Source: Dietzia massiliensis (GTDB taxonomy: Bacteria > Actinomycetota > Actinomycetes > Mycobacteriales > Mycobacteriaceae). Taken from it: a DNA stretch of 64,000 nt. Shown in pieces: positions 1 to 10,445 of the stretch (position 1 is its first letter; each line of letters opens with the position of its first letter). The notes under the pieces are model-generated. The model had not been told where the DNA came from. It ran no database searches and saw only the letters and a list, made by a program, of their open reading frames with translations. The DNA lies in NCBI RefSeq assembly GCF_018390595.1, contig NZ_JAHBAV010000015.1, positions 1 to 64,000 on the forward strand. The letters are read 5' to 3'. A program made the position numbers and the translations under genes.

Positions 1-2
1 TC

Positions 3-1061
3 GGCGTCATGGGCGCCGTCCTGTTCCTCCTGCGCGACCACCGGGTCATGGCCCGCTACGGGTACACGATGGGGTTCGCCGGGCTCGCCCTGCTGGCGAT
101 CCCTGCCCTGCTGCCCGCGCGGTTCTCCGAGATCAACGGCGCCAAGAACTGGATCATCCTGCCCGGGTTCACCATCCAGCCCGGCGAGTTCGCCAAGATC
201 CTGCTCATCATCTTCTTCGCCTCGATCCTCGTGGAGAAGCGCGAGCTGTTCACCACCGCCGGTAAGCGCGTGCTGGGGGTGGACCTGCCGCGCGCCCGCG
301 ACCTCGGGCCCATCATCGTGGCGTGGTTCCTGTCGCTCGGCGTGCTGGTGTTCAACACCGACCTGGGTATGGCGCTGCTGATCTTCGCCACCGTGTTGAC
401 CATGCTGTACGTGGCCACCGAGCGGGTGAGCTGGCTGCTCATCGGCGTGGTGCTGGTGGCGGTCGGCGGTGTGCTCGCCTACGCGCTGTTCGGGCACGTC
501 CGCGTGCGGTTCCAGATCTGGCAGGACCCGTTCGCGTTCTTCGACACCGGCGGCTACCAGAGCTCGCAGGCCCTGTTCGGGCTGGCCTCCGGAGGGATGG
601 GCGGCACCGGGCTCGGCAACGGTCGGCCCGACCAGGTGCCGTTCGCCAACACCGACTTCATCACCTCGACCATCGGCGAGGAGCTGGGCCTCATCGGCCT
701 GGCCGCCGTGCTGATGGTCTACGCGATCCTCGTGCTGCGCGGCATCCGCGTGGGGCTGACGATCCGCGACAGCTTCGGCAAGCTCGTCGCCGTGGGCCTG
801 GCGTTCACCGTGGCCATCCAGATGTTCGTCGTGGTGGGCGGCGTGTCCACGCTCATCCCGCTGACCGGCCTCACCCTGCCGTTCATGGCGTACGGCGGAT
901 CCAGCCTGCTCGCCAACTACGCCCTCCTGGCCATCCTGCTGCGCCTGTCCAACGACGCGCGCCGGCCCATGCCCACCCCGCGCCAGGCGCCGGCGCTCGC
1001 CGAGGCCGCCACCGGCCTGATGCGCACGCCGCGGCTGCTGCCGGGGTGGAGGAACGGGTGA
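3..1061 (+). CDS. rodA: FtsW/RodA/SpoVE family peptidoglycan glycosyltransferase (5' partial)
   Basis: Multi-pass membrane protein of the SEDS family, which polymerises lipid II into glycan strands together with a partner class B PBP. The reading frame is open from the left edge, so the true start lies outside the window; about 350 residues of a protein that is usually 400-490 long are present. Visible family signatures are the NGAKNWI stretch near residue 45 of the visible part, [14 protein letters not shown], the FANTDFI loop, IGEELGLIG and the C-terminal [10 protein letters not shown] segment. The next gene encodes a class B PBP seven bases downstream, followed by pknA and pknB. This is the M. 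tuberculosis rodA-pbpA-pknA-pknB order and supports RodA over FtsW. Family assignment is very secure; the RodA name rests on context. Confidence 0.93.
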   Translation, partial: GVMGAVLFLLRDHRVMARYGYTMGFAGLALLAIPALLPARFSEINGAKNWIILPGFTIQPGEFAKILLIIFFASILVEKRELFTTAGKRVLGVDLPRARDLGPIIVAWFLSLGVLVFNTDLGMALLIFATVLTMLYVATERVSWLLIGVVLVAVGGVLAYALFGHVRVRFQIWQDPFAFFDTGGYQSSQALFGLASGGMGGTGLGNGRPDQVPFANTDFITSTIGEELGLIGLAAVLMVYAILVLRGIRVGLTIRDSFGKLVAVGLAFTVAIQMFVVVGGVSTLIPLTGLTLPFMAYGGSSLLANYALLAILLRLSNDARRPMPTPRQAPALAEAATGLMRTPRLLPGWRNG

Positions 1062-1068
1062 GCGCCGC

Positions 1069-2541
1069 GTGAACGCCGCCATCCGCAGGGTCGCCGTGGC
1101 CGCCATGGTCATGGTGGTGGCCCTCCTCCTCCAGCTCACCTGGGTGCAGGTCTTCCGCGCCGACGAACTACGCGCCGACCCGCGCAACACCCGCATGCTC
1201 CTCGACGAGTACTCCCGCCAGCGCGGACAGATCACCGCCGGCGGGCGCGTGCTGGCCATGTCCCTGCCGTCGGACGGGCGTTTCGAGTTCGAGCGCACCT
1301 ACCCCACCGACCCCGAGGTGTTCGGCCCCACCGTCGGCTACTACTCGCTGCAGTTCGCCACCGCCGGGATCGAGCAGTCCCAGGACGCCTTCCTCAACGG
1401 CTCCGACCCGCGCCTGCTGTCCCAGCGCATCACCGGCCTCATCTCCGGCCGCACGCCCCAGGGCGGCTCCGTCGAGCTGACCCTCGACCCGGTCGGCCAG
1501 CGCGTCGCCTATGACGCCCTCCGCCGCGGCGCCGGCCAGGGCCCGTTCGTCGGCTCCGTCGCGGCCGTGCGCCCGTCGACCGGCGAGGTCCTCGCGCTGG
1601 CCTCCAGCCCCTCCTTCGACCCGGGCGCCCTGTCGAGCACCGACCCGGACGTGCGCTCCGCGGAGATGGCCCGCATCGAGCAGAGCCCCGACCGGCCCCT
1701 GCTCAACCACGCCACCCAGCAGGCCCTGCCGCCCGGCTCCACGATGAAGGTCATCACCACCGCCGCGGCCCTCGAGCAGGGCATGGGTCCGGACACCCCC
1801 GTCTCCGGCGCCGACCGCACCCTCCTGCCCGGCACCGCCACCTACCTGCAGAACTACGCGGGCCAGACCTGCGGCGGCGGCACGGTCACCCTCCGCACAG
1901 CGCTCGAACTGTCCTGCAACGTCCCGTTCGTGGAGATGAGCCAGGAGATCGGCCCGGAGGCGTTCACCGAGATGGCCGAGAAGTTCGGGGTGGACGGGAC
2001 CGCCCCGGAGGACTTCGGTGTGCCCGTCGCGCCGTCGGGGCTCGGGGAGATGGAGGACGCCGCCCAGCTCGCCATGAGCGCGATCGGCCAGAGCGACGTC
2101 CGCATGACCACGCTGCAGAGCGCCATGGTCGCCGCGACCGTCTCCAACGGCGGCGTCCGCATGGAACCGCAGTTGATCAAGTCCCTGACCGCGCCCAACC
2201 TCTCCGTCGTCGAGGGTTTCACCCCCCGCGACGCGGCCCGCGCCCTCACCGACGACCAGGCCGCCACCCTCACCGACATGATGATCGGCGCCGAGGCCAA
2301 TGCCGGCGGCGGCCTGCCCGGGGTGACCATCGCCTCCAAAACCGGCACCGCCGAGCACGGCGTCGACGCCTCCACGTCGATCCCGTACACCTGGTACATC
2401 GCCTTCGCCCCCGGCCGTGACGTGGCGGTGGCCGTGGCGATCGAGTCCGGCCCCGGCATCACCCGCGACACCGTCGGCGCCACCTACGCGGCCCCCATCG
2501 GGCGCGAGGTCCTGGGCGCCCTCCTCGGGGGCGCGCCGTGA
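1069..2541 (+). CDS. pbpA: Class B penicillin-binding protein (PbpA-like transpeptidase)
   Basis: Peptidoglycan DD-transpeptidase, 490 aa, anchored by one N-terminal membrane segment (about residues 8-24) with its catalytic domain outside. The serine-active-site motifs are all present: STMK after PPG near residue 224, SCN near 282 and KTGTAE near 425. It cross-links the strands made by the SEDS polymerase encoded just upstream. The GTG start lies 7 bases after the rodA stop, and the stop overlaps the next GTG start by four bases (GTGA), so translation is probably coupled. In M. tuberculosis PbpA is phosphorylated by PknB, encoded two genes downstream; whether that holds here cannot be read from the sequence. 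Confidence 0.95.
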   Translation: MNAAIRRVAVAAMVMVVALLLQLTWVQVFRADELRADPRNTRMLLDEYSRQRGQITAGGRVLAMSLPSDGRFEFERTYPTDPEVFGPTVGYYSLQFATAGIEQSQDAFLNGSDPRLLSQRITGLISGRTPQGGSVELTLDPVGQRVAYDALRRGAGQGPFVGSVAAVRPSTGEVLALASSPSFDPGALSSTDPDVRSAEMARIEQSPDRPLLNHATQQALPPGSTMKVITTAAALEQGMGPDTPVSGADRTLLPGTATYLQNYAGQTCGGGTVTLRTALELSCNVPFVEMSQEIGPEAFTEMAEKFGVDGTAPEDFGVPVAPSGLGEMEDAAQLAMSAIGQSDVRMTTLQSAMVAATVSNGGVRMEPQLIKSLTAPNLSVVEGFTPRDAARALTDDQAATLTDMMIGAEANAGGGLPGVTIASKTGTAEHGVDASTSIPYTWYIAFAPGRDVAVAVAIESGPGITRDTVGATYAAPIGREVLGALLGGAP

Positions 2542-4220
2542 GCCTGAACTCCGGGGCTCTGCTGTCCCAGCGCTACCGTCTGCTGCGGCTCATCGCCACG
2601 GGCGGGATGGGCCAGGTCTGGGAGGCCGACGACTCCGTCCTCGACCGGCACGTCGCGGTCAAGGTCCTCAAGGCCGAGTACTCCTCCGACCCCGAGTTCG
2701 TCGAGCGGTTCCGGTCCGAGGCCAAGGTCACCGCGCGGATCTCCCATCCCGGGATCGCCACCGTCTACGACTACGGCCAGATCACCGACCCCGCCTCCGG
2801 TAGCCCGCTGTCCTACCTCGTCATGGAACTCGTGGTGGGCGAGCCGCTGTCGGACGTCCTCGCGCGCGAGGGCACGCTGCCCCTGCGCCACACGCTCGAC
2901 ATGCTCGAGCAGACCGGCCGCGCCCTCAACGCCGCCCACGCGATCGGGCTCGTGCACCGCGACGTCAAGCCGGGCAACATCCTCATCACGCCGACGGGGC
3001 AGGTCAAGCTCACCGACTTCGGAATCGCCAAGTCCATGGGCGCGTCCGCCGTCACCCAGACGGGGATGGTCGTGGGCACCGCCCAGTACATCGCGCCCGA
3101 GCAGGCGATGGGACACGAGACCTCGCCCGCCGGGGACGTCTACTCCCTCGGCGTGGTGGGCTACGAGTGCCTGGCCGGGCGGCGACCGTTCGTCGCCGAC
3201 TCACCAGTGAGCGTCGCGATGATGCACGTGCGCGACACCCCGGCGCCGTTGCCCGAGTCGGTGCCCGGCCCGGTCCGGCGCGTCATCGCCGAGGCGATAT
3301 CCAAGGACCCCGAGCGGCGTTACCCCGACGGCGAGGCCTTCGCCGAGGCCGTCGCCGACATACGGGCCGGCCGCGACCCGCGCCCGCCGAGTGCGTTCCT
3401 CGCCGCCGCGGGCGGGGCCGCCGCCGGCGCGGCCGCGGGTGCGGCGGCCGCCACGGCGGCGACCACCGTCCTCCCCGACGACGGCTCGGGCGTGTACCGC
3501 GCCTCGTCGGCCGGCGCGGAGCCGACGCGCGCCTACACGAGCATGCACCCGGGCACCGCCGGCCGACCCCGCACCCAGGGCGCACCGCGCACGCAGGGCC
3601 AGCCCCGGACGCAGGGTCAGCCGGCCGCGCAGGCCGCGGGTCGGTCCCACCGGTCGCCGGCCACCGGCCGACAGCCCGCCCCGCCGGTCACCACGCGGCC
3701 TCCCCGGCGGCGCCGCGGGGGCGGCTGCGCCGGGTGGTTCCTCGTGGTGTTCGTCCTGGTCGCCGCCCTGGCGGTCGCCGCGGCGGTCGCGCTGTCCAAC
3801 CTCGGTGTCTTCGGCCCGGGCGGGTTGTTCGGCGGCGCCACCACCACTCCGCGGACGCCGGCCACCACGCCCGTCACCACCGTGACCACCCAGGCCCCCG
3901 CCCCGGCACCCACGCCGCGGCCGAGCCCCACCCCGTCCCCCACGCCGACCCCGGAGCCCTCACCGTCGCCGACCGGGGCGCCGACCACCTCCGACCTGCA
4001 GGACATGCTCGACTCGCTCACTTCCGAGTTCAGCTCGCTCCTGCCGCAGCAGGGCGAGGGCCAACAGGGCGCACAGGGCCAGGGTCAGCAGGGCCAGGGT
4101 CAGCGCCAGGGCGGCGAGGGCCGGGGTGGCGAGGGTCGCGGCGACGGCCCCCAGGCCAGCGGGCGTACCGGCGGCGACGTCGCGCCCGTGCCGGCGCGCG
4201 CCGGGGGTGAGGGCGCGTGA
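2538..4220 (+). CDS. pknA: Serine/threonine protein kinase PknA
   Basis: Membrane-anchored Hanks-type kinase, 560 aa, acting on cell-shape and division proteins. The kinase domain spans about residues 13-275, with the glycine loop ATGGMGQVW, the AVKVLK lysine, catalytic HRDVKPGN near 140 and DFG near 160. A single membrane segment lies near 395-418 after an Ala/Arg/Gln-rich juxtamembrane stretch. The outer part has no recognisable domain: it is Thr/Pro-rich and then Gln/Gly/Arg-rich with short GQGQQ and GGEGRG repeats, noticeably longer than the short tail of M. tuberculosis PknA (431 aa protein). Start is a GTG overlapping the pbpA stop by four bases; its own stop overlaps pknB in the same way. 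Confidence 0.95.
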   Translation: MSLNSGALLSQRYRLLRLIATGGMGQVWEADDSVLDRHVAVKVLKAEYSSDPEFVERFRSEAKVTARISHPGIATVYDYGQITDPASGSPLSYLVMELVVGEPLSDVLAREGTLPLRHTLDMLEQTGRALNAAHAIGLVHRDVKPGNILITPTGQVKLTDFGIAKSMGASAVTQTGMVVGTAQYIAPEQAMGHETSPAGDVYSLGVVGYECLAGRRPFVADSPVSVAMMHVRDTPAPLPESVPGPVRRVIAEAISKDPERRYPDGEAFAEAVADIRAGRDPRPPSAFLAAAGGAAAGAAAGAAAATAATTVLPDDGSGVYRASSAGAEPTRAYTSMHPGTAGRPRTQGAPRTQGQPRTQGQPAAQAAGRSHRSPATGRQPAPPVTTRPPRRRRGGGCAGWFLVVFVLVAALAVAAAVALSNLGVFGPGGLFGGATTTPRTPATTPVTTVTTQAPAPAPTPRPSPTPSPTPTPEPSPSPTGAPTTSDLQDMLDSLTSEFSSLLPQQGEGQQGAQGQGQQGQGQRQGGEGRGGEGRGDGPQASGRTGGDVAPVPARAGGEGA

Positions 4221-6268
4221 CCACACCGTCCGTCCTCGCGGGCCGGTACGAGATCGGCGAGACCCTGGGCTACGGCGGCATGTCGCAGGTCCACCGGGGC
4301 CGCGACACCGTCCTCGGCCGCGACGTCGCCGTGAAGATCATGCGGCCCGAGCTGGCCCGGGATGAGACCTTCTACCAGCGCTTCCGCCGGGAGGCGCAGA
4401 ACTCGGCGTCGCTCAACCACCCCTCGATCGTCGCGATCTACGACCAGGGCGAGGAGCAGACCGACGAGGGCTCCCTGCCGTACATCGTCATGGAGCTCGT
4501 CGAGGGCGACACGCTGCGCGACCTCATCCGCATGGACGGGCCGATGCCGCTCGAGCGGGCGCTCGGCGTGATGGCCGACGTGTGCGGGGCGCTCGACTTC
4601 TCGCACAAGAAGGGCATCATCCACCGCGACGTCAAGCCGGCCAACGTCATGATCTCCCGCGACGGCGCGGTCAAGGTGATGGACTTCGGCATCGCGCGCG
4701 CGGTCAGCGACTCCTCGTCGACGCTCACCACCACGTCGTCGGTCCTCGGCACCGCGCAGTACCTGAGCCCGGAGCAGGCGCGCGGCGAGAAGGTCGACGC
4801 CCGGTCGGACCTGTACTCCGCCGGCTGCGTGCTCTACGAGATGGTCGCCGGGGTGCCGCCGTTCACGGGCGAGTCGCCGGTGGCGGTGGCGTACCAGCAC
4901 GTCCGCGAGTCCCCGCGGCCGCCGTCGGCGGTCAACCCGGAGGTGACGCGGTACGTCGACGCGGTGGTCATGCAGGCCATGGCCAAGAACCCGGAGAACC
5001 GTTACACGTCGGCCGGGGAGATGCGCACCGACCTCATCACGGTGCTCACCGGGGGCCGTCCGGCGGCGCCGTTGGTGTTGTCCGACGACGACCTCGACGA
5101 CGACGAGCGGCCCGACGCGCCACACGGGTTCACCGGCGCGGGGTACGGGACCGGCCGGCCCCAGCAGTCTCCCTCGGACGCGCTCACCGAGGCGCACGAT
5201 CTGGCGGGCGTGACCGGTGGCACGGCCGGCGGAGCCGCGGGTGCCGCGGCGGGGTCCCGTCCCGCGTCCCACTCCGCGGGCGGTCGCCGGCCGACGACCC
5301 GGGACGACGAACGCCGCAGGCCACGGGGGGTGGCGATCGCGTTGGCGGTGCTCCTCGTGCTGGGCGGCGTCACCGCCGTGTCCCTGTGGGCAACCTCGAA
5401 CGGCGGGGACGGCGGTATCTCGCGGACGCAGGAGGTGACGATCCCGGAGGTGGCGCAGCGTCCGGTGGCCGAGGTGGTCGAGGAGCTCACCGCGCTCGGC
5501 CTCGAGCCGGTGCAGGCACCGGCGCCGCACCCTGAGATCCCGGAGGGACACGTCATCTCGTCGGACCCGATCGCCGGCAAGCGCCTCGCGGTGGGCTCGG
5601 AGATCAACCTGATCGTGTCCACGGGCAAGCCGATCCTGTCGGTGCCCAACGTCATGGGGATGTCGCCCGCCGACGCCCGGTTGGCACTGGAGGAGGCCGG
5701 GTTCCAGGTCGTCCCGGAGAACGAGGCACGGCCGTCTACGCCGGAGGACCAGGACAAGGTCGTCGACACCGATCCCGCGCCGGGCGCGCAGGTCCCCTCC
5801 GACCGGCCGGTCCGCCTCACGGTGGGGTCCGGACCCGAGCAGGTGGCGGTGCCCGGGGTCGTCGGCCAGGGCGCCGAGTCCGCGCGCGCGACGCTCGAGG
5901 CCGCGGGCTTCCGGGTGGACACCCTGCGCGTCGACGGCACCGCGCCGGAGGGCCAGGTGGTCGGCCAGTCGACGCCCGCCGGTCAGTCCCAGCTCAAGGG
6001 CGCGACGATCACGCTGCAGGTCTCGGCGGGGAACCGCTTCGAGATGCCCAACATCGTCGGCGACACCGTCGAGGAGGCGTTGGCCAAGCTCGAGCAGGCG
6101 GGCTGGCGTGGCGGCCGCGGCCAGCTCGTCGAGCTCCCGCAGAACGACCCGGACCTGTCCCGGGTCGGCCGGATCTACTCGCAGCAGCCGCCGGTGGGCG
6201 AGGCGGGCGTCAACGACCAGGTCGTGGTCCGGGTGATCCGCTTCGGGCTGGTGCCCGGGCCCGGCTGA
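4217..6268 (+). CDS. pknB: Serine/threonine protein kinase PknB with four PASTA domains
   Basis: Essential-type receptor kinase controlling peptidoglycan synthesis, 683 aa. The kinase domain occupies about residues 6-275 with [24 protein letters not shown] near 135, DFG near 156 and an activation loop rich in Ser/Thr. A disordered linker leads to one membrane segment at about 371-392. Outside are four PASTA repeats (about 400-680), each beginning with a V/I-P-N/E-V type strand; PASTA domains bind muropeptides and lipid II. The GTG start overlaps the pknA stop by four bases. It ends the operon. Known PknB targets CwlM and MurJ have homologues further along in this window. Confidence 0.97.
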   Translation: MTTPSVLAGRYEIGETLGYGGMSQVHRGRDTVLGRDVAVKIMRPELARDETFYQRFRREAQNSASLNHPSIVAIYDQGEEQTDEGSLPYIVMELVEGDTLRDLIRMDGPMPLERALGVMADVCGALDFSHKKGIIHRDVKPANVMISRDGAVKVMDFGIARAVSDSSSTLTTTSSVLGTAQYLSPEQARGEKVDARSDLYSAGCVLYEMVAGVPPFTGESPVAVAYQHVRESPRPPSAVNPEVTRYVDAVVMQAMAKNPENRYTSAGEMRTDLITVLTGGRPAAPLVLSDDDLDDDERPDAPHGFTGAGYGTGRPQQSPSDALTEAHDLAGVTGGTAGGAAGAAAGSRPASHSAGGRRPTTRDDERRRPRGVAIALAVLLVLGGVTAVSLWATSNGGDGGISRTQEVTIPEVAQRPVAEVVEELTALGLEPVQAPAPHPEIPEGHVISSDPIAGKRLAVGSEINLIVSTGKPILSVPNVMGMSPADARLALEEAGFQVVPENEARPSTPEDQDKVVDTDPAPGAQVPSDRPVRLTVGSGPEQVAVPGVVGQGAESARATLEAAGFRVDTLRVDGTAPEGQVVGQSTPAGQSQLKGATITLQVSAGNRFEMPNIVGDTVEEALAKLEQAGWRGGRGQLVELPQNDPDLSRVGRIYSQQPPVGEAGVNDQVVVRVIRFGLVPGPG

Positions 6269-6389
6269 CCGCCCGGTCACCCGCCCCGCGCGCGGCGTGC
6301 AGCGGTCAGGCGTCGCTTCTGCACGGTTCGCCGAACCACGTCCTGGGGATTCGCTGACCGAACTGACGGCTCGCGCCATCCGGCCGCGG

Positions 6390-7070
6390 TCAGGCGAGGG
6401 CGGCGCCGCGGGTTCGGTCGAGCTCCGACTCCAGCCGCGTCACCAGGGTCTCGGACGGCCGCTCCCCGCACATCCCCAGCCAGTTGGCGAGCATGCGGTG
6501 CCCGCCGTCGCTCATCACCGACTCGGGGTGGAACTGCACGCCGTGGACGGGCATGTCGCGGTGCCGCATCGCCATGACCAGCCCCGACTCCGTCCACGCC
6601 GTCGGCACGAGGGCGTCCGGGATCGTCTCGGGCAGCACGGTCAGCGAGTGGTAGCGCGTGGCCGTGAACGGGCTGGGGATGCCGGCGAGGACGCCGGAGT
6701 CGTCGTGCGTGACCCGGCTCGTCTTGCCGTGCATGAGCTCGGCGGCGCGGTCGACGGTCGCACCGAACGCCTCACCGATCGCCTGATGTCCCAGGCACAC
6801 GCCCAGCACCGGCACGCCCGCGCGCCCACAGACCCCGATGAGCGGGATCGTGGCACCCGCCCGGTCAGGCGTTCCGGGCCCCGGGCTGAGCAGGACGCCG
6901 TCGTACCCGCCGATGGCGCGTTCCAGACCGGCCGGGTCGTAGCGACCGTCCGGGCCGGCGAGCCTATCGTCGTCGTTCCGCCACACGTCGCACGTCGCAC
7001 CCAACTGGCCCAGGTACTGGACCAGGTTGTAGACGAAGCTGTCGTAGTTGTCGACGACGAGAATGCGCAT
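6390..7070 (-). CDS. pabA: Glutamine amidotransferase, anthranilate/aminodeoxychorismate synthase component II
   Basis: Class I glutamine amidotransferase of 226 aa that supplies ammonia from glutamine to a chorismate-using synthase (tryptophan or folate branch). The N-terminus MRILVVDNYDSF is typical; the catalytic triad is visible as GVCLGHQ (Cys) and HPESV (His, Glu). I start at the ATG of MRILVV rather than an upstream in-frame codon because homologues begin there. The minus strand reads TACGCT, six bases, ATG, so the transcript is probably leaderless. No component I is adjacent, so TrpG and PabA cannot be separated. Its place beside pknB matches M. tuberculosis Rv0013. It converges on pknB. 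Confidence 0.9.
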   Translation of the reverse strand: MRILVVDNYDSFVYNLVQYLGQLGATCDVWRNDDDRLAGPDGRYDPAGLERAIGGYDGVLLSPGPGTPDRAGATIPLIGVCGRAGVPVLGVCLGHQAIGEAFGATVDRAAELMHGKTSRVTHDDSGVLAGIPSPFTATRYHSLTVLPETIPDALVPTAWTESGLVMAMRHRDMPVHGVQFHPESVMSDGGHRMLANWLGMCGERPSETLVTRLESELDRTRGAALA

Positions 7071-7156
7071 AGACGCAGCGTACTGCGCTCGGACCGGGGA
7101 GCGTCTCCGGTGGGCTTGGTAGACTCGCCCCGACATCCCCCACCACGAGGACTGAA

Positions 7157-7423
7157 ATGCCCAAGTCAAAGGTCCGGTCCAAGACCGAGTACACCGACGC
7201 GGCCGTCAGCCGCACCCCCGTCAAGGTCAAGGGGACCCCGACGGCGCGCTGGTACGTCGTACTCATGCTGGGCTTCATGATTCTCGGCCTGCTGTGGCTG
7301 GTCACGTACTACATCGCCGGGGAGAGGATCCCGTTCATGCGCGATCTGGAGACGTGGCAGAACTTCGCGATCGGCTTCGGTGTGGCCGTCGTCGGGCTGC
7401 TCATGACGATGCGGTGGCGCTGA
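7157..7423 (+). CDS. crgA: Cell division protein CrgA
   Basis: Small membrane protein of 88 aa with two transmembrane helices (about residues 31-53 and 66-84) separated by a short outer loop containing GERIPF. In mycobacteria and Streptomyces, CrgA binds FtsZ, FtsI and FtsQ at the septum. The MPKSKVRSK start and the C-terminal MTMRWR are family hallmarks. A GAGGA ribosome-binding site lies six bases before the ATG. It is divergent from pabA, and a strong hairpin terminator follows at 7481-7515. Confidence 0.95.
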   Translation: MPKSKVRSKTEYTDAAVSRTPVKVKGTPTARWYVVLMLGFMILGLLWLVTYYIAGERIPFMRDLETWQNFAIGFGVAVVGLLMTMRWR

Positions 7424-7768
7424 GGGTTCTCCACAGGGCCCCTCCGCGAGGCGCGCCGGCACTTTCCACAGGCTTTTCCACAGGTCGCCCCCCGCACGAC
7501 GCGGGGGGTGACCTGCATTTTCTCTGAAATGTGTCTATTTGTGCAGGTCAACAGCCCGATCGCAAGGCCGCCAACCACAGTGACCCCGCTCTTCCACACC
7601 CCTCACACACTGTGGACAACTCCCTCCACACTGGGGATAAAGCCTGTGGGACGACGACGAGGTCGACACCGCAGGTCGGGCCCGCTCCGACTCGAACGAC
7701 TTTCGAACTCCACGCGTGTTATTCCTCCACAGTGTGGATAACACCTGTGGATAAGGGAGGATGGGCGT
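7424..7768. promoter_or_regulatory. Gene-free stretch with a cluster of DnaA-box-like 9-mers
   Basis: No convincing gene lies in these 345 bases; the small open frames there have no RBS or homology that I recognise. Besides the crgA terminator it holds three exact 9-mers of the DnaA-box family on the minus strand: TTGTCCACA (7611-7619) and TTATCCACA (7733-7741 and 7746-7754). Near matches on the plus strand are TTCTCCACA (7427), CTTTCCACA (7462) and TTTTCCACA (7474), and TTATCCCCA lies on the minus strand at 7632-7640. The base composition is locally richer in A+T than its surroundings. This may be a DnaA-regulated promoter, a DnaA-titrating site or an origin remnant; see findings. Confidence 0.6.
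7481..7520 (+). terminator. Rho-independent terminator after crgA
   Basis: The arms CAGGTCGCCCCCCGC (7481-7495) and GCGGGGGGTGACCTG (7501-7515) pair along 15 positions (14 Watson-Crick pairs plus one G-U) around the five-base loop ACGAC, followed by CATTTTCTC. Strong stem plus T-run fits an intrinsic terminator for crgA. The symmetry also allows it to act on transcripts from the other side, but the T-run is only on the crgA side. Confidence 0.8.
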
Positions 7769-8236
7769 GTGAATGGTGAGGCGGTCTCCGGAGTGGGGCC
7801 CGGGGCCGTGTCGTGGTCGCCGGGCGCCGTGTGGCCGGGCGTGCAGATCGCCGCGGGCGTCGTGCTGGTGGTGCTCGGACTGCAGCGCGCCGAGCCGCTC
7901 GCGCTGCTGCTCACGGGGCTGGCGGCGCTGTTCCTCATCCCGTCCGGGGTGTCGCAGTTGCTGCGGCGGCCGCGGATCGAGGTCGTGGACGGGCAACTGG
8001 CGATCAAGAAACTCGGACGGGTGCTGTTCGTGCCCCGGTCCGAGGTGGTGGAGGTGCGCGCGCTCGGGTCGGCCCGGTGGGGCGTGCGGCAGCACATGAT
8101 GCGGCTGGAGTACACCGACGAGCGCGGCCGCGAGCAGCTCGACGTGTTCACCCGGCTCGATCTGGGCACCGATCCGCGCGACGTCGTGGAGACGCTGACG
8201 CGGCTGGGGTTCGGCGACCGGCGCGGCGACACGTAG
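7769..8236 (+). CDS. PH-domain-like membrane protein (Rv0010c-type)
   Basis: Protein of 155 aa with two hydrophobic segments (about residues 24-38 and 46-65) followed by a bacterial PH-like domain: a beta-rich half with the IEVVDGQLAIKK and FVPRSEVVEVRAL strands and an acidic DVVETL helix near the C-terminus. Position next to crgA and the rhomboid/ppiA genes matches M. tuberculosis Rv0010c. The function of this family is unknown. The GTG start is preceded by a strong AAGGGAGG ribosome-binding site at 7753-7760. The exact TTATCCACA boxes end 15 bases before the start, so DnaA binding could influence its promoter. Confidence 0.8.
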   Translation: MNGEAVSGVGPGAVSWSPGAVWPGVQIAAGVVLVVLGLQRAEPLALLLTGLAALFLIPSGVSQLLRRPRIEVVDGQLAIKKLGRVLFVPRSEVVEVRALGSARWGVRQHMMRLEYTDERGREQLDVFTRLDLGTDPRDVVETLTRLGFGDRRGDT

Positions 8237-8270
8237 CCACGGGCGGCGCGCGCGGCGCGGCCGGTGGGGC

Positions 8271-9005
8271 TCAGCGGAGGAAGACGAACCCCGCGGTCAT
8301 GGACTCCGCCGCGTACCAGGCGGCGAGCCCGACGAGGACGACGACGACGAGGTACGCGGTCCACGACACGACCTCCCGCCCCCCGCGCCGCACACGGGCG
8401 GGCAGGCGCCGCGGCAGCACCACCAGCGCGACGGCGGCGACCGCCCCCACCGCGAGCCCGCCGAGATGCGCGCCCAGCGAGACCCCGGGGACGATGAAGC
8501 TGACGCCGATGTTGAGCACGAGCAGCAAGCCGATGCCCTTGACGTCGAGGCGCAGGGACATCGCGACGATGGCGTACGCCCCCATCAGCCCGAAGATGGC
8601 CCCGGAGGCTCCGGCGGTGAGCGCGTTCTGGCTGGTGAACATCACCGCCACGGACCCGCCGAGGGCGGAGACGAGGTAGAGACCCAGGAACCGGGCGTGC
8701 CCGATGCTGCGCTCGATCCCCAGACCGAGGATCCACAGCATGTACATGTTGAGCAGCAGGTGCATCGGGCCGAAATGCTGGAACGCCGAGGTGAGCAGCC
8801 GCCACCACTCGTCGCGGACCGCCACCATCGGCGGGAAGAGGGCCGTGGCCTCGAACAGGGCCGACGCGCTGTTCGCCATGATGCTGCGCGCCTGCGCCGC
8901 GGTGGCGACGTAGACGGCGAGGTTGGCGGTGATCAGCCACGCCGTGACCGGCTGGAGGCGGAAGAAGCGCGAGACCGCGCCACCGCGGTGGGTCTGGATG
9001 CTCAT
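8271..9005 (-). CDS. Rhomboid family intramembrane serine protease
   Basis: Polytopic membrane protein of 244 aa that should cleave other membrane proteins within the bilayer. The catalytic serine lies in GASGAIFGLMGA and the partner histidine in SLGAHLGG two helices later. The HLLLNMYMLW segment carries the conserved H-x3-N of rhomboid helix 2. A seventh helix follows near the C-terminus. Its substrate cannot be inferred. It is encoded between the PH-domain protein (convergent) and ppiA (same strand), the same neighbourhood as the M. tuberculosis rhomboid Rv0110 is not in, so this linkage is lineage-specific. Start is ATG. Confidence 0.92.
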   Translation of the reverse strand: MSIQTHRGGAVSRFFRLQPVTAWLITANLAVYVATAAQARSIMANSASALFEATALFPPMVAVRDEWWRLLTSAFQHFGPMHLLLNMYMLWILGLGIERSIGHARFLGLYLVSALGGSVAVMFTSQNALTAGASGAIFGLMGAYAIVAMSLRLDVKGIGLLLVLNIGVSFIVPGVSLGAHLGGLAVGAVAAVALVVLPRRLPARVRRGGREVVSWTAYLVVVVLVGLAAWYAAESMTAGFVFLR

Positions 9006-9093
9006 GGCTCCCGGTTCGTCGTGCAGCGGATAGACGTGCGGCGCGGGCCCGGGAGTCCCGGGACCCGCGCCGCCGACCGGCCGGGGAGGTCGG

Positions 9094-9615
9094 TCAGGAG
9101 ATCTCGATCGACTCGATCACGACGTCCTCGGTCGGACGGTCCATCGCACCGGTACGGGTGGTGGCGATGGCGTCGACGACCTTGCGGGAGTCCTCGTCGG
9201 CGACCTTGCCGAAGATGGTGTGGCGGTTGTTCAGGTGCGGCGTGGGGCCGACCGTGATGAAGAACTGCGATCCGTTGGTGCCCGGTCCGGCGTTGGCCAT
9301 GGCCAGCAGGTAGGGCTCGGAGAACTGCAGCTCCGGGTGGAACTCGTCCTTGAACTGGTAACCCGGGCCGCCGCGGCCGGTGCCCGTGGGGTCGCCGCCC
9401 TGGATCATGAAGCCGGAGATGACGCGGTGGAAGATGGAGCCGTCGTAGAACGGGCCGGTCTTCTCCCCCTTGGCGTTGGCCTGGGAGTACTCCTTGGAGC
9501 CGTCGGCCAGCCCGACGAAGTTCTGCACGGTCTCCGGGGCGTGGTTGCCGTACAGCTCGACGACGATGTCGCCCCGGTTGGTGTGGATGGTTGCCTTCTG
9601 CGTTGCGATGCTCAC
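9094..9615 (-). CDS. ppiA: Peptidyl-prolyl cis-trans isomerase (cyclophilin)
   Basis: Cyclophilin-type prolyl isomerase of 173 aa, cytoplasmic (no signal peptide or lipobox). It carries the family core: [38 protein letters not shown] split by short loops, [22 protein letters not shown]. The catalytic Arg (FHRV), Phe/Met and Gln (FMIQGGD) residues are present. I chose the GTG (VSIATQKAT) because AGGA lies eight bases before it; the ATG three codons upstream has its AGG immediately adjacent, too close. It is divergent from the hypothetical gene at 9696. The M. tuberculosis homologue is PpiA (Rv0009). Confidence 0.93.
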   Translation of the reverse strand: MSIATQKATIHTNRGDIVVELYGNHAPETVQNFVGLADGSKEYSQANAKGEKTGPFYDGSIFHRVISGFMIQGGDPTGTGRGGPGYQFKDEFHPELQFSEPYLLAMANAGPGTNGSQFFITVGPTPHLNNRHTIFGKVADEDSRKVVDAIATTRTGAMDRPTEDVVIESIEIS

Positions 9616-9695
9616 GTGTCCCATCCTGCCACGATGGTGGAACCGATGTCGGCGAGGTGGTGGTCGGTGTCCGAGCGCTGTGCCACCATCGTCAC

Positions 9696-10445
9696 ATGAG
9701 CACACGAAGCGATCGCGCCGCCCACCGCAAGGCCGTCAAGCAGGCGGACAAGGACCTGAACAAGGCTGGGACCGCCGCGCGCAAGGCGTTCGACCTCAAG
9801 GACCCGCGGTTCCTCGGCGAGGCCGCCGTCGCCGCCACCCGGGGCCCCGTCGGGCTCGCCCTCTTCGGAGCAAGCCGCGGCATCCAGGTGCTCCGTGAGC
9901 GCCGCGCGGAGCAGGCGGAGATCCTCGGTGACCTCGCGGCCGACGCCCGCCAGCACGCCGACTCCGTGCGCGAGGAGACCTCCGCCCTCGCCACGCCGCA
10001 GGAGAAGCGCAGCCCGCTGCGTCGCTTCGCGCCGCTGTGGATCGTGGGGCTCGTCGGCGGTGCCGCCGTCGTCGGCGCCACCGCGTACTTCCTACGCGAC
10101 TCGGGCTCGCCCGCCCCTTCTTCCCCGCCGGCACCCAAGCCCACCCCGGCTCCGCCGCGGACGCCGACCCCGGCCGAGGCGGCCGCCGACTCTCCGGGTG
10201 CCGCGGCCGGATCCGCGAGCCCCGGCGCCGGTGCGTCCGAGGCCTCGGAGACGGGCGAGGACCTGACCATCGAGTCCCCGGATCCCGAGGGCCCCGCCGA
10301 CCAGTCCGCCGAGTCCTCCCCGGCCGCGGGCAGCGCCGCGCCCGGCCCCGCCGCCGGTTCCGCGCCGCAGCCCTCCGATGACGCCGCGGGGGACGACACC
10401 GCGACGGGCGGTCAGACCTCGGACGGCAACACCACCGGCGCATGA
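9696..10445 (+). CDS. Hypothetical single-span membrane protein with Pro/Ala/Ser-rich outer tail
   Basis: I do not recognise a named family. The 249-aa product has a basic, Lys/Arg-rich helical N-terminal half ([14 protein letters not shown]) likely cytoplasmic, one membrane segment at about residues 115-133, and a low-complexity acidic Pro/Ser/Ala-rich C-terminal half that would lie outside. The ATG at [12 protein letters not shown] is chosen because the longer upstream reading is an unlikely sequence that crosses the divergent ppiA start. The stop overlaps the following GNAT gene by four bases (ATGA), so the two are translationally coupled. Confidence 0.7.
   Translation: MSTRSDRAAHRKAVKQADKDLNKAGTAARKAFDLKDPRFLGEAAVAATRGPVGLALFGASRGIQVLRERRAEQAEILGDLAADARQHADSVREETSALATPQEKRSPLRRFAPLWIVGLVGGAAVVGATAYFLRDSGSPAPSSPPAPKPTPAPPRTPTPAEAAADSPGAAAGSASPGAGASEASETGEDLTIESPDPEGPADQSAESSPAAGSAAPGPAAGSAPQPSDDAAGDDTATGGQTSDGNTTGA

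Noticed and set aside
7508..7779. Two overlapping small open frames after crgA
   Set aside because: They begin inside or right after the terminator hairpin, cross the DnaA boxes and have no family resemblance.
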